Source: an uncultured Jannaschia sp.
Lineage (GTDB): Bacteria; Pseudomonadota; Alphaproteobacteria; Rhodobacterales; Rhodobacteraceae
NCBI RefSeq assembly: GCF_947503795.1
Contig: NZ_CANNEZ010000002.1
Location: 1-64,000 of the forward strand
Length of the DNA stretch: 64,000 bases
Direction: 5' to 3'
The position numbers and the translations under genes are program-made. The stretch's first letter is position 1. Every line of letters begins with the position of its first letter. The notes beneath the pieces are model-generated. The model was given only the letters and a program-made list of their open reading frames with translations. It had not been told where the DNA came from and searched no databases. This document shows positions 6,781-15,867 of this stretch, piece after piece.

Positions 6781-9409
6781 CGCGCGCGACCTCGAACTGA
6801 CCTCATGCGACCGCGAGCCGATCCATCTCCTGGCGCGGGTGCAGCCGTTCGGATGCCTCATCGCGATCTCGGCCGACTGGCTGATCCTGCACGTCTCCAG
6901 CAACGTCGCCGACATTCTTGGCGTCCCCGCCGACGACATCATCGGCACGCCCTTTGCCGCGCTGTTCACCGACTCCGTCGCCCATACGCTGCGCGGCCGC
7001 ACGCAGGTCCTCAACGCCAGCAACCAGGCCTGCCGCGTGTTCGGAGCCGATCTCTTCGAGGATGGGCGCCTCTTCGACATCTCGATCCATCCGACGAATC
7101 GCGGCTTCATCTATGAGTTCGAAGAGAAGGCCGATCTTGCGCCGCGCAACGACATGGAACTCGTCCAGACATTGCTTGCGACCGTCCGCCTGCAGGACCA
7201 TCCCGACGATCTGCTGCGCGCGGCAGCCAGTGCCATGCGCGGCCTTTGCGGCTTCGACCGGGTGATGGTCTACCGGTTCGGCCCGGATGGCAGCGGTCAC
7301 GTCATCGCCGAGGCGGCGGCGCCCGGCGTCGAGAGCTTTCTCGGCCTGCGCTATCCGGCCAGCGACATTCCCAAACAGGCGCGCGCGCTCTACCGCAAGA
7401 ACCATCTCCGGCTGATCGCCGATGTCGATGCCGAGGTGCTCGACATCGTTCCGGCCCGATGCCCGAACGGCGACACGATCGACCTTTCGGGTGCGGTCAC
7501 GCGGGCCGTGTCTCCGGTGCATCTGCAATACCTGCGCAACATGGGCGTGCGGGCGTCCATGTCGTCTTCGATCATCCAGAACGGCGCGCTCTGGGGTCTC
7601 TTCGCCTGCCATCATGACACCCCGCGATACGTGGATTACGAGCGGCGGACCGCGATCGAACTCTTCACGCAGCTGGTTGCCTACGAACTCGCCGACCGCC
7701 TGAATGCCGAACTCCGCGAAGAGGTGTCTGATACCAAGGCCCTCCACGACCGCATCATGCTGCGTGTCTCGAACGGTCTCGGCCTCTTCGACGGCTTCGC
7801 CGACTTGGCGGACGAGATCCACGAGCTGATCGAGTTCGACGGCATCGCCATCTTCTCCGACGACCGCTACATCTCTCTCGGGGCCGCGCCCAGCGAAGAC
7901 GAGTTCATGCGGCTGGTCCGTTTCCTGAACACGACGACAATGGGGAACGTGTTCGCGACCGACCACCTGGCCGAGCGCTATGCCGGCGCGGCCGCACTTT
8001 CGGATCGCGTCGCCGGAGTTCTCGTCCTGCCGATCTCTCGAAGTCCACGAGACTACATCGTGCTCTTTCGTGCGGAGGTGCGGCGCTCGGTGACCTGGGC
8101 GGGACGCCCCGAGAAGGCGGTGACCCATATCGACGGGCAACCGTGCCTGAGCCCGCGCACCAGTTTCGCGGCCTGGCAGGAGGACATCCGGGGCCGATGC
8201 GCGCCCTGGACCGACAGACACCTGAGCATCGCGGACACGCTGCGCCACTCGCTCCTCGAAGTCGTGCTGAAGGTCACGGACGAGGCGGGTCGCACCGCCC
8301 GGCATCTGCGCCAGAAGCAGGAGCTTCTGATCGCCGAGCTCAACCACCGGGTCCGCAACATCCTCAGCCTCATCAGCGGCATCGTTTCGCAGGCGAACCG
8401 CGCCGACCCGTCGCTCGAAACCTATGTCGCGAACCTTGAATCCCGCATCCAGGCGCTGGCCCGCGCCCATGATCAACTGACGCAACAGGACTGGGCCGCG
8501 GCGTCGTTCTTCCAGCTCGTGAAGGCGGAAATCGCCGCATACACCCAGAACGACGGCGATGCCGTCCTCCTCGATGGGACCGATGTCCGGCTAGAGCCGC
8601 AGGCATTCACAACGCTGGCGCTCGTGGTCCACGAACTGGTGACCAACGCGATGAAATACGGCGCGCTCTCGTCGCGAAACGGGCGGATCCATCTCTCCTG
8701 CCGGATCGACCGCACCGGCGCCTACGTCATCCACTGGGTCGAGCAGGGCGGCCCGGCGGTGCAGGCCCCCACCCGCGAGGGCTTCGGTTCGACCATCTTG
8801 AACCATTCGATCCCGTTCGACCTGCAGGGCCTGTCGGACGTCCGCTTCAACGTCTCGGGCCTTGTCGCGGAATTCGCGGTGCCCGCGTCCCATTTCGAGA
8901 CGGTGGCTCCACACGCGGAATGCCGCGAGGCCGCCCCTTCGCCGGGTCGTGCCCAACCGCAGCCCCCCGCGCCCGCGCCGGAGGCGCCGCCATCCGCGCC
9001 GGCGCCGCTCGACGGGCTCGAACTCCTGCTCGTCGAGGACAATATCGTGATCGCGATGGACACGAAGGCGAAGCTCACCAAGCTGGGCGCGCGTTGCGTG
9101 CAGATCGCAAGTTCGGTCCGCGTCGCGCTGAAGGTCATGGACGAGGCGTCGATCCAATGCGCGGTGCTCGACGTCAATCTCGGCGACGAGGTGTCCATCG
9201 GCGTAGCGCAGCGCCTTCACGCCGCGGGCATTCCGTTCATTCTGGCCACGGGGTACGGCACGGATCAAAGCGCGCTCGACGGGTATCCCGACGTCACGAT
9301 CATGGTGAAACCCTACAGCCTCGACGACCTCGGTGCGGCCCTCGCGACCGAGCTGGCCCGACACGACGCGTCTATCGCGACGCCGGACGCCTCCCATGCC
9401 GCACAGTAG
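6770..9409 (+). CDS. bphP: Bacteriophytochrome hybrid histidine kinase (PAS-GAF-PHY-HWE-REC)
   Basis: An 879-residue red/far-red photoreceptor. Cys13, followed by DREPIH, is the biliverdin-binding cysteine upstream of the PAS domain. The GAF domain (about 145-315) holds the PASDIP motif with Asp199, and the PHY domain (about 325-505) ends in a W-rich tongue region. The kinase core is of the HWE type: His526 lies in ELNHRVRN, an N-box is seen in VHELVTNAMKYG, and the HWxE motif is HWVEQ. After an Ala/Pro-rich linker (about 725-750) a C-terminal receiver follows, with phospho-acceptor Asp801 in LDVNLGD and VKPYS at its end. Start ATG 6770 is set by family alignment of the Cys. Light presumably alters His526 phosphorylation, with the attached receiver and the separate regulator at 9611 as outlets. 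Confidence 0.92.
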   Translation: MPDSARDLELTSCDREPIHLLARVQPFGCLIAISADWLILHVSSNVADILGVPADDIIGTPFAALFTDSVAHTLRGRTQVLNASNQACRVFGADLFEDGRLFDISIHPTNRGFIYEFEEKADLAPRNDMELVQTLLATVRLQDHPDDLLRAAASAMRGLCGFDRVMVYRFGPDGSGHVIAEAAAPGVESFLGLRYPASDIPKQARALYRKNHLRLIADVDAEVLDIVPARCPNGDTIDLSGAVTRAVSPVHLQYLRNMGVRASMSSSIIQNGALWGLFACHHDTPRYVDYERRTAIELFTQLVAYELADRLNAELREEVSDTKALHDRIMLRVSNGLGLFDGFADLADEIHELIEFDGIAIFSDDRYISLGAAPSEDEFMRLVRFLNTTTMGNVFATDHLAERYAGAAALSDRVAGVLVLPISRSPRDYIVLFRAEVRRSVTWAGRPEKAVTHIDGQPCLSPRTSFAAWQEDIRGRCAPWTDRHLSIADTLRHSLLEVVLKVTDEAGRTARHLRQKQELLIAELNHRVRNILSLISGIVSQANRADPSLETYVANLESRIQALARAHDQLTQQDWAAASFFQLVKAEIAAYTQNDGDAVLLDGTDVRLEPQAFTTLALVVHELVTNAMKYGALSSRNGRIHLSCRIDRTGAYVIHWVEQGGPAVQAPTREGFGSTILNHSIPFDLQGLSDVRFNVSGLVAEFAVPASHFETVAPHAECREAAPSPGRAQPQPPAPAPEAPPSAPAPLDGLELLLVEDNIVIAMDTKAKLTKLGARCVQIASSVRVALKVMDEASIQCAVLDVNLGDEVSIGVAQRLHAAGIPFILATGYGTDQSALDGYPDVTIMVKPYSLDDLGAALATELARHDASIATPDASHAAQ

Positions 9410-9610
9410 CGCCGTCCGAGACCGCTATGGGCCGGTCCCTTCGGCTTCTCCCGAGCATCGGCCCCGCCAGGATGGCGCCGATCTTCGGATGGGCCCGAGG
9501 TTCTTTGGTTCGACCGCGTGTCTGACGATGGCGGCGGTGCGATGGGGCCGAGCCGTCCGCGCGACGACCTGGCATGGGCCCAAGCCGCCCCGCAGCACGA
9601 GAATGATCTC

Positions 9611-10000
9611 ATGACCGCCCTTCGCGTCGCCTATGTCGAAGACGAGAACGATATCCGCGAGCTGACGGAAATCGCGCTGACCAGCTTCGCGGACTTCACC
9701 GTCCAGACCTATGCTTCGGGGGCAGAGGCCCTCGCGGCTCTGGAGGCGTTTGCCCCGGACCTGATCCTGCTTGACGTGATGATGCCCGCAATGGATGGCA
9801 AGACCCTCTTCGGGCACATCACGCGGACGGAGGCTCTGGCGGAGGTCCCCGTGGTCTTCATGACGGCCAAGGCGCTTCCGGCGGAATGCGAGGAGTTGCG
9901 CGCGCTCGGGGCCGTCGGCATCATCTCGAAGCCCTATGATCCGGTGACGCTGGCCGATCAGGTCACGGAGCTGTGGCGCGCCGCGACCGCCCCGTCCTGA
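9611..10000 (+). CDS. Single-domain response regulator (CheY-like)
   Basis: A 129-residue stand-alone receiver domain: acidic pocket VEDEND near the N terminus, phospho-acceptor Asp55 in LILLDVMMP, switch Thr in FMTAKA and the conserved Lys in SKPYDP. It has no output domain. ATG 9611 is preferred to an in-frame ATG at 9518 because the domain begins there and GAGAATGA lies just upstream. It follows the phytochrome gene after 201 bases and could receive phosphate from its HWE kinase or from the Hpt protein at 14157. Its last 43 bases overlap, tail to tail, the end of the membrane-fusion gene on the other strand. Confidence 0.85.
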   Translation: MTALRVAYVEDENDIRELTEIALTSFADFTVQTYASGAEALAALEAFAPDLILLDVMMPAMDGKTLFGHITRTEALAEVPVVFMTAKALPAECEELRALGAVGIISKPYDPVTLADQVTELWRAATAPS

Positions 10001-11082
10001 GGTTCGCCGCGCGCCGCGGCGCGTTCAATTGGTGCGCTATCGAAACCCAGTCGCCCGAAAAGCCGCGCGAGCCCGCGCCGCAGCGTGGCGCCGACGCCCG
10101 ATACGCTGGAGATCCGCACTGTCGACTGCACCGGGAACGGGGCCGCGGGGTCGAGGCGGACACGCGCGAGCTGCTTGCTTTCGTCGAGGCGGAAGGCCGT
10201 CCGGAACTCGTCGGGGATGGATTGCGACACCGGAAGGATGGCCTCGATCCGACCCAAATGCGTCAGTTGTCCGCTGGAGATACGCACCCGGTCGCCGTTC
10301 TCGATCGCGAAGAGATAGGTCTTCGGGAGGTAGGCGAGGACATAGGGGTCGCCCCAGAGCAGGACGAGGATCGGCTCGCCGGGCAGATAGACCTCGCCGG
10401 GCGCGGGAACCTCCCCGCCGACGATGCCGTCGACCCCGGCGAGATGGCGCCCCTCGGCATAATGCGTGCGAAGCTTCGAGATGGCGCCCTCGGCATGGCG
10501 GCGAGCAGACTCCACCGCCTCGATCTCCTGGCTGAGGCCGTCGAGGCTGGCGCGGAGCGTCGTGACCTCGGCCTGCGAGGCATAGACCTCCGTCTCGACG
10601 GCCTCGCGGCGCAAGGTCGGCACGCCGCGCCGATAGGCGAGGATCTGCGCCAGGCGATCGCGATAGGTGTCCAGCCGGTCGATCGCTTCGGGAAGGCGGC
10701 TTTCGACGACGCCGCGTTCGGACCGGAGCGTGGCCTGACGCTCGGCCAAGGCCGCGTCCTGCATCGACAATTCCGCGAGCCGACCCAGAACGTCGAGCGA
10801 TTCCGCGCGCAAAAGGACATCGCCGGCCGCGACCGTCTGCCCCGGCGCCACGGCGACCTCGGTCACGCGAACCAGCGCGGTCGCGGCGATCACACTGCGA
10901 TTCTTGAGGACGATCCCGTCGGCGCGCAGGAACAGCCGCTCGCCCAGAAGGTAGTTGCCCAAGGCCGCGAAGAACACGGCAAGCAGGATCAGGTAGATCG
11001 TGCGATCGAGGTTGCGCCGCTTCGGCGGCGGGGCGTTGACCATCGCATCTGCGCGCGGTCGGGTTTTCAGGCGACGCAGCAT
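9958..11082 (-). CDS. HlyD-type membrane-fusion / periplasmic adaptor protein
   Basis: A 374-residue protein with one N-terminal membrane anchor (about residues 29-47), a biotinyl-lipoyl-like segment (VAPGQTVAAGDVLLRAES), a long alpha-helical hairpin (about 110-215, rich in Glu, Arg and Leu) and a beta-barrel end (LPKTYLFAIENGDRVRI). This is the architecture of HlyD/Alg44-like periplasmic adaptors. Its ATG lies one base beyond the stop of the upstream glycosyltransferase gene, so both are in one operon, and the likely job is to pass the polysaccharide made by that enzyme across the periplasm. No PilZ domain is present, unlike Alg44. About 40 disordered residues at the C terminus overlap the opposing response-regulator gene. 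Confidence 0.78.
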   Translation of the reverse strand: MLRRLKTRPRADAMVNAPPPKRRNLDRTIYLILLAVFFAALGNYLLGERLFLRADGIVLKNRSVIAATALVRVTEVAVAPGQTVAAGDVLLRAESLDVLGRLAELSMQDAALAERQATLRSERGVVESRLPEAIDRLDTYRDRLAQILAYRRGVPTLRREAVETEVYASQAEVTTLRASLDGLSQEIEAVESARRHAEGAISKLRTHYAEGRHLAGVDGIVGGEVPAPGEVYLPGEPILVLLWGDPYVLAYLPKTYLFAIENGDRVRISSGQLTHLGRIEAILPVSQSIPDEFRTAFRLDESKQLARVRLDPAAPFPVQSTVRISSVSGVGATLRRGLARLFGRLGFDSAPIERAAARGEPQDGAVAARHSSVT

Positions 11083-11083
11083 C

Positions 11084-12334
11084 CTAGCCCCGAACCCGGT
11101 GCACCTTCTCGGGCACGTAATTGTCCGCGTAGGAGCTACGGAAGATCCATTCCTGCAGATATGCGGCCAGCCGCACCATGCGCATGTAGATCGAGAAGAG
11201 GCTGTACCCCGGCACGTCCGGCAGGAGGGACAGCCCGTCGAGCTTCGGCGTGCGCGATGCGGCCAAGATGAAGACCAGCAGGTCGAGCGCCATCAGGCCC
11301 AGTTGGGCCGCGCCCATCACGATCCACGCCGAGGCGCCGTACATCGCGAAGAGCCAGAGCACATAGACGGGCAGCGCCGCCGCGGCGACGACGTTGAAGA
11401 CGAGGAATTCCAGTTCGTGGACCAGTTCTGACACGCGGAAGCTGGACGCGAAGGGGTTCAGCATGCGCGCGTGCTTGCGATATCGCAGCCGTACGGCATC
11501 ACGCTCCCATCGGAGACGTTGGCCGGTGAGGGCCGCACGGGTCGCGGGCACATCGGTATAGCACATCGCATCGGCGGCGAAGCGAATGCCCCATCCGGCC
11601 TGGCGCAGCGAGAGCGTGAGGTCCAGATCCTCGCCCCCGCCGGCATCGAGCCCGCCCACCCCGTCGTAGGCATCGCGCCGGAAGGCCCCGAACGCGCCGG
11701 ACACGCAGGTGATCTGGTCGAGCCGGTCGCCGGCCTGTTTGCCCAGCGAGATCGAGATTGCGTATTCGATCGCCTGGAACCGCGCGATCAGGCTCCGATC
11801 GGTATTGCGCGGCAGGATGTTGCCGCAGACGGCCCCAACGGCCGGGTCGGCGAAGGGGCGCAGCACATTGCGGATCGCGTGACGATCGAACGAGCAGTCG
11901 CAATCGACATTGATGACGATCTGACCGCTGCTCAGGCGGGCCGCCATGTTCGTGCCCGCCGACTTGCCGGACCGCAGGTCGGTCGCATGAACCGCGTCGA
12001 TCAGACCCTCGGCGCGAAGCTCGGCGATCCGACGCCGCATCGCGTCCGATGATCCGTCGCTGACGACGACGATCTCGTCGGGGCGACGAGATTGCTCGAC
12101 GAGACCGTGGACACAGGCCGCGATCGCGCGCTCCTCGCTGTGGCCCGCGATGATGACGCTGACCCGGCCCTCGAACTCGGCCGACGGACGGGTGCGGCCC
12201 GGCGTCAGCGCCGTCAGCAGGAACGGGATCCCGTAGCGCGGCAGCTCGAAGATCGCGACGAACCAGAAGAGCGCAAGCAGGCTGTCGAAGCTCTGGGCCC
12301 GGAGATAGGCGATGGCGGACGCAAGCTCGATCAA
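11084..12334 (-). CDS. Processive family 2 glycosyltransferase (cellulose/hyaluronan synthase-like)
   Basis: A 416-residue inner-membrane GT2 enzyme. One transmembrane segment (about 15-40) precedes the GT-A catalytic domain: UDP-binding SDG (Asp93), DCD (Asp144, Asp146), GGGED (Glu235-Asp236) and QRLRW (Gln272-Trp276). The D, DxD, ED, QxxRW set is the signature of processive synthases that polymerise and extrude polysaccharide. Further hydrophobic helices lie at about 305-370. The start is TTG 12334, overlapping the previous stop as TTGA and preceded by GAGG. It is encoded between the signalling protein upstream and the HlyD-like adaptor downstream. The sugar is unknown; GalE nearby points to UDP-glucose or UDP-galactose. 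Confidence 0.85.
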   Translation of the reverse strand: MIELASAIAYLRAQSFDSLLALFWFVAIFELPRYGIPFLLTALTPGRTRPSAEFEGRVSVIIAGHSEERAIAACVHGLVEQSRRPDEIVVVSDGSSDAMRRRIAELRAEGLIDAVHATDLRSGKSAGTNMAARLSSGQIVINVDCDCSFDRHAIRNVLRPFADPAVGAVCGNILPRNTDRSLIARFQAIEYAISISLGKQAGDRLDQITCVSGAFGAFRRDAYDGVGGLDAGGGEDLDLTLSLRQAGWGIRFAADAMCYTDVPATRAALTGQRLRWERDAVRLRYRKHARMLNPFASSFRVSELVHELEFLVFNVVAAAALPVYVLWLFAMYGASAWIVMGAAQLGLMALDLLVFILAASRTPKLDGLSLLPDVPGYSLFSIYMRMVRLAAYLQEWIFRSSYADNYVPEKVHRVRG

Positions 12335-14037
12335 TTGCCGAGATCCTCGGGGCCGAAGAGCTCGAACTGACAGCCGAGATCGTGGCGGACGACGCCGTTG
12401 GCCTGAACGCGCGCCCGCTCGACCACGTCATCGACGGCGGACCTGTCGGCCTCGTAAAGAAGGAAGAAGTCGTTGGCCCGCCCCTTCGCGACGAAGGCCC
12501 GGTCGCCCAGTGCGCGCTGAAACGTCTCGAGCCACAGACGTCGCGTGTCGCGCGCGGCGCGCGCGCTCTCGATATCCGGCAGCCGGTCATAGCGGATATA
12601 TCCCAGCGCGAAGGGCGTCTTCGCGTCGTTGTAGTCCCGGGCCGCGCGGTTGAGCGCGATTGTCAGCTCCAACGGGAAATCCCCGAAGCGAAGGGCGGTC
12701 CGCCCCGGCCCCAGATAGGACGAACCCGCGCGCAGATAGGCGCGCCCGGCCTCGGTCGTCTCGGCCGCCATGATATCGCGGACGGGCATGCGGTCGGCGT
12801 CGGTCCGACTGGTGCATTCCGTGCAGATGAAGGCGACCACCGCGTCGGAAGTGACGTTCCCGCAGGCGTGGCAGCGGATCATCGTGCCGGGTCGATCGTA
12901 GTCGCGTCCGAAATGCGACAGCTCGCGGCGGCATTTCGGGCAGATGAGGTCGTCGCCCTGCCGGAAGTCGCCCTCGGGGGCCTGAAAGGCGCAGCGGAAG
13001 TGGTGCAGATAGCTGTCATCATCGAGATGGGAGGAGGCGCAGGTCGGGCATTCCTCACGCACGACGACATGCCCGGAGCGACAGTTGGGGCAGGCATGCA
13101 GCCGCTCGTAGAAGGTCGTCGAGATGAGCTCGTCGGAGCTGAGCCGCGTTAGGAGCGCGTCGATATCGCGTGGATCGGCGATCGTATTCCACGCCGCCAG
13201 CCCGTCATGCGCGTTCGACAACCGCGGCGTCAGCGTGCCCCCGGCCAGATGCAGGCGACAGAGCAGGCGATCGGCCGCGTCGCGGCTGCGCAGGATGTCG
13301 GGATGGATTTCGCGGCGGCGGTCGTGAAAGACGTCGACCAGCGCGGAAATGCGCCCGGCATCGAGCCCCGCGATGGTCGAAACGTCGAGATCGGCGCTCT
13401 CTTCCAGCTGGCCGGTCGCGTCGAGCACGGGCATCAGGTTCACGCCCGGAATGGACCACAGACGCGGAAGATCGACCGCCTCGCGTATGAGGATCGCGTC
13501 ATAGCCATCGAGGCCAGGTGCCCAGGCCGGGCCCGCCGCATGGGGCCATTCCGCGAGAGCCAAGCCCAGCGTATCGATCGCGGTTCGGGCCGGGGCGGGC
13601 ATCGGCGGCGCGGCCGGGCCGGGGGCGCCGCGCGGTTGCTCGACCAATTCGCAGATCAGATCGATATCAAGCGGCTTGGCGACCACGCGGTCGAACATCT
13701 CGCAATTGGCGCGATCCGCGAGCAGGCCCCGGACATCGCCGGTGATCGCCACGAAGCTCGGCTGCGGGCGCGTGCCCGCGCTCTCCTTGAAGCGGCGAAC
13801 GACGTCGAGGCCGGTGATGTCGGGCAGATGAAAATCGCACAGGACGACGTCGAACTCGGCCGTAGCCAGCGCCTCGAGCGCGGCCGCCCCGCTGCCCGCG
13901 ATCGTAACCTGATGGCCGGCGGCCCCGAGCATCAGCTCGATCAGGTCCTGAATCGCCGAGCTGTCCTCCACCAGGAGGACGTCGACCGGACGCACGGGGC
14001 GGCCGTCCTCGAAGTCGTCTGTCGCCGAAAGGTCCAT
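12331..14037 (-). CDS. Receiver + multi-zinc-ribbon + degenerate GGDEF-like signalling protein
   Basis: A 568-residue cytoplasmic protein. Residues 18-130 form a receiver domain with Asp68 in LCDFHLPD and a conserved Lys in VVAKPLD. A Pro/Ala linker and a poorly conserved region (about 145-300) follow. Residues about 311-415 contain five CxxC pairs (CPNC, CPTC, CPKC, CHAC, CTEC), i.e. several zinc ribbons, resembling the TackOD1-type output domain found behind receivers. The C terminus (about 440-560) looks like a GGDEF/cyclase fold whose signature is degraded: GRANDFFLL stands where GGDEF would be, so diguanylate synthesis is unlikely. It heads the operon with the synthase and adaptor genes, suggesting that it controls polymer synthesis, and is divergent from an Hpt gene. 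The domain naming is from memory of the families. Confidence 0.72.
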   Translation of the reverse strand: MDLSATDDFEDGRPVRPVDVLLVEDSSAIQDLIELMLGAAGHQVTIAGSGAAALEALATAEFDVVLCDFHLPDITGLDVVRRFKESAGTRPQPSFVAITGDVRGLLADRANCEMFDRVVAKPLDIDLICELVEQPRGAPGPAAPPMPAPARTAIDTLGLALAEWPHAAGPAWAPGLDGYDAILIREAVDLPRLWSIPGVNLMPVLDATGQLEESADLDVSTIAGLDAGRISALVDVFHDRRREIHPDILRSRDAADRLLCRLHLAGGTLTPRLSNAHDGLAAWNTIADPRDIDALLTRLSSDELISTTFYERLHACPNCRSGHVVVREECPTCASSHLDDDSYLHHFRCAFQAPEGDFRQGDDLICPKCRRELSHFGRDYDRPGTMIRCHACGNVTSDAVVAFICTECTSRTDADRMPVRDIMAAETTEAGRAYLRAGSSYLGPGRTALRFGDFPLELTIALNRAARDYNDAKTPFALGYIRYDRLPDIESARAARDTRRLWLETFQRALGDRAFVAKGRANDFFLLYEADRSAVDDVVERARVQANGVVRHDLGCQFELFGPEDLGN

Positions 14038-14156
14038 TGCGGGGCACGCTAGGACGCCGAGGGTTTCTACTTCCCTAACCGCCGTCAGAATGCAGCCCGG
14101 ACAGTTATTATCCCTGCGTTTGCAGGCTGTTAATCACCTGCCGCTAGACCGGCCCC
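14038..14156. promoter_or_regulatory. Divergent promoter region between receiver/zinc-ribbon gene and hpt gene
   Basis: This 119-base gap drives genes on both strands and has an AT-rich core at about 14100-14136. A small perfect stem-loop, CCTGC (14113-14117) and GCAGG (14122-14126) with loop GTTT, sits in the middle and could be an operator or leader hairpin. No convincing -35/-10 pair could be fixed by eye. Confidence 0.4.
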
Positions 14157-14495
14157 ATGGACGACCGAATCTCCGCCCTGCTCGATCGGCACCATGCCCG
14201 CACCAGCGTCGAGGTCGACGCGATTCTCGGCGAGGTCAAGCATCTCGCCCGATCCCGCTGCGGCCCCGGTGCCGATCTGATCCGCCGGGTCCACACCCTG
14301 AAGGGCAGCAGCGGGACGATGGGCTATGGCGCGATCTTTGCCGCAGCGGAGCGGCTAGAGGCCGCGCTGACAACGGGCGGCCCCGCGCCCGACCGGGGCG
14401 ATCTGGCCGTGATCGTCGCCAGCGCGATCGACCTTCTGCGGGCCCGTGACGCAACGGGCGTCCGGGATTCCAGCCTCGTCGGAAAGTTCGGGTAG
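14157..14495 (+). CDS. Hpt phosphotransfer protein
   Basis: A 112-residue all-helical protein with the histidine phosphotransfer motif VHTLKGSSGTMG; His46 is the phospho-site. There is no catalytic domain. It is the first gene rightward from the divergent promoter and is followed after three bases by galE. It probably moves phosphate between one of the local kinases (phytochrome kinase or the membrane kinase at 15868) and the receivers at 9611 and 12331. That wiring is inferred from proximity only. Confidence 0.82.
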   Translation: MDDRISALLDRHHARTSVEVDAILGEVKHLARSRCGPGADLIRRVHTLKGSSGTMGYGAIFAAAERLEAALTTGGPAPDRGDLAVIVASAIDLLRARDATGVRDSSLVGKFG

Positions 14496-14498
14496 GCC

Positions 14499-15539
14499 AT
14501 GATCCTCGTCACCGGCGGATGCGGGTATATCGGCGCACATTTCGTGCTGGCCTGCCGCGATGCGGGGCGCCCCGTCATCGTGCTCGACGACCTGTCGTCG
14601 GGCCATCGTGACGCGATCGACCCTTCGGTCCCGTTCTACGGGGGCGATGTCGCGGATCCCGCGCTGCTGGCGCGGATCACGGGCGAACATCGCGTCACGG
14701 CGGTGGTTCATTTCGCGGCCCGGATCTCGGTCACCGAGTCGATGACGGATCCCGACCTCTACGTTCTGGAAAACGAGATGAAGACGGCGCGATTGGCGGC
14801 GCTCTGCCGGGCCCATGGGATCCCCGACGTCATCCTGTCCTCGACCGCAGCGGTCTATGGCGCCGACACCCCCCGCGCCTCGGAGACTAGCGCGACCATC
14901 CCCCTGAGCCCCTATGGTGCGAGCAAGCTCGCCGCCGAACGGGCTGTGCGGGACACGCAGGGCCTGCGCCACGTCATCCTGCGCTACTTCAACGTCGCGG
15001 GCGCTGATCCGATGGGCCGGATTGGCCAACGGAACGCGGATGCGGCGCACCTGATCGCGCGGCTCTGCGCGGTCGCGACAGGGCGGCGAGCCGAACTCCA
15101 CGTCTTCGGCACGGATTTCGACACGCGCGATGGCAGTGCGATCCGCGATTTCATCCATGTCAGCGATATCGCGCGCGCGCATCTCTGCGCGCTCGACCAT
15201 CTGCAGCGGGGCGGGCCCTCGGTCACCCTCAATTGCGGCAGCGAGCGTGGCGTATCGGTGCTAGAAGCCGTCGCTGCGATGGAGGCGCTGCTGGGCCGCC
15301 CCATCCCGACCGTCCGCCGCCCCCGTCGTGACGGCGACATCGCGGAAATCGTCGCCGACGCCCGGCGGATCCGGGACGTGCTGGGCTTTGCGCCGCGTTA
15401 CGGTCTGCGCGAGATCTGTGCCGACACGCTGGCCTTTGCCCAGGCGCTCGCCCAGCTCGAAAGGGATAACGAAATGCCGATGCTGCCCGACATCGGTCGT
15501 GACCGTGGTGCCATGACGCGGGGTCGAAGATCGGCTTGA
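14499..15539 (+). CDS. galE: UDP-glucose 4-epimerase
   Basis: A 346-residue short-chain dehydrogenase-fold epimerase that interconverts UDP-glucose and UDP-galactose. The NAD-binding motif is TGGCGYIG at residues 5-12; the catalytic Ser/Thr is in SSTAAVYG and the Tyr-Lys pair is in YGASK; the family RYFNVAGAD motif follows. The start lies three bases after the hpt stop, so the two are co-transcribed. In a region with a processive glycosyltransferase it probably supplies the nucleotide sugar. About 30 extra residues follow the usual end (after LAFAQAL), of no recognised function. It ends facing the membrane kinase gene. Confidence 0.88.
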   Translation: MILVTGGCGYIGAHFVLACRDAGRPVIVLDDLSSGHRDAIDPSVPFYGGDVADPALLARITGEHRVTAVVHFAARISVTESMTDPDLYVLENEMKTARLAALCRAHGIPDVILSSTAAVYGADTPRASETSATIPLSPYGASKLAAERAVRDTQGLRHVILRYFNVAGADPMGRIGQRNADAAHLIARLCAVATGRRAELHVFGTDFDTRDGSAIRDFIHVSDIARAHLCALDHLQRGGPSVTLNCGSERGVSVLEAVAAMEALLGRPIPTVRRPRRDGDIAEIVADARRIRDVLGFAPRYGLREICADTLAFAQALAQLERDNEMPMLPDIGRDRGAMTRGRRSA

Positions 15540-15867
15540 ACGACGCGCGGAACCCGGAGCACCTCTTGCGGTGCCGAAATTGGCTATTCGGATGCCATTT
15601 CACCCCGAGCGTGTTCGGAACATGGTCGGAGAGGCCGCGCGGACCGACGGCCCTTCCTGCGCGGTGGCACCAAAGCCCGGCGCGACCACTCGTCTCCATC
15701 GACCGTAGCATATGTCGCTGGGCAACTGTGCAAGACACAGCGGGTCGATCGCGGCGTGCGCTTTGAAGCGAGCTTCCATACCGCGCGTCCGGCCCCATGG
15801 CGCGACGGGCTTTCGGATCGTGTGCCACGCCTCCCCACCCTCGTAAGTGACCACCGCTACTTCGGCA
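15540..15867. other. Convergent intergenic region, no gene recognised
   Basis: The 328 bases between the galE stop and the end of the kinase gene contain several open frames on both strands, but none has a recognisable family, a ribosome site or a consistent start. I see no clear terminator with a T-run. It could hold the 3' ends of both transcripts or an unrecognised small RNA. Confidence 0.4.
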
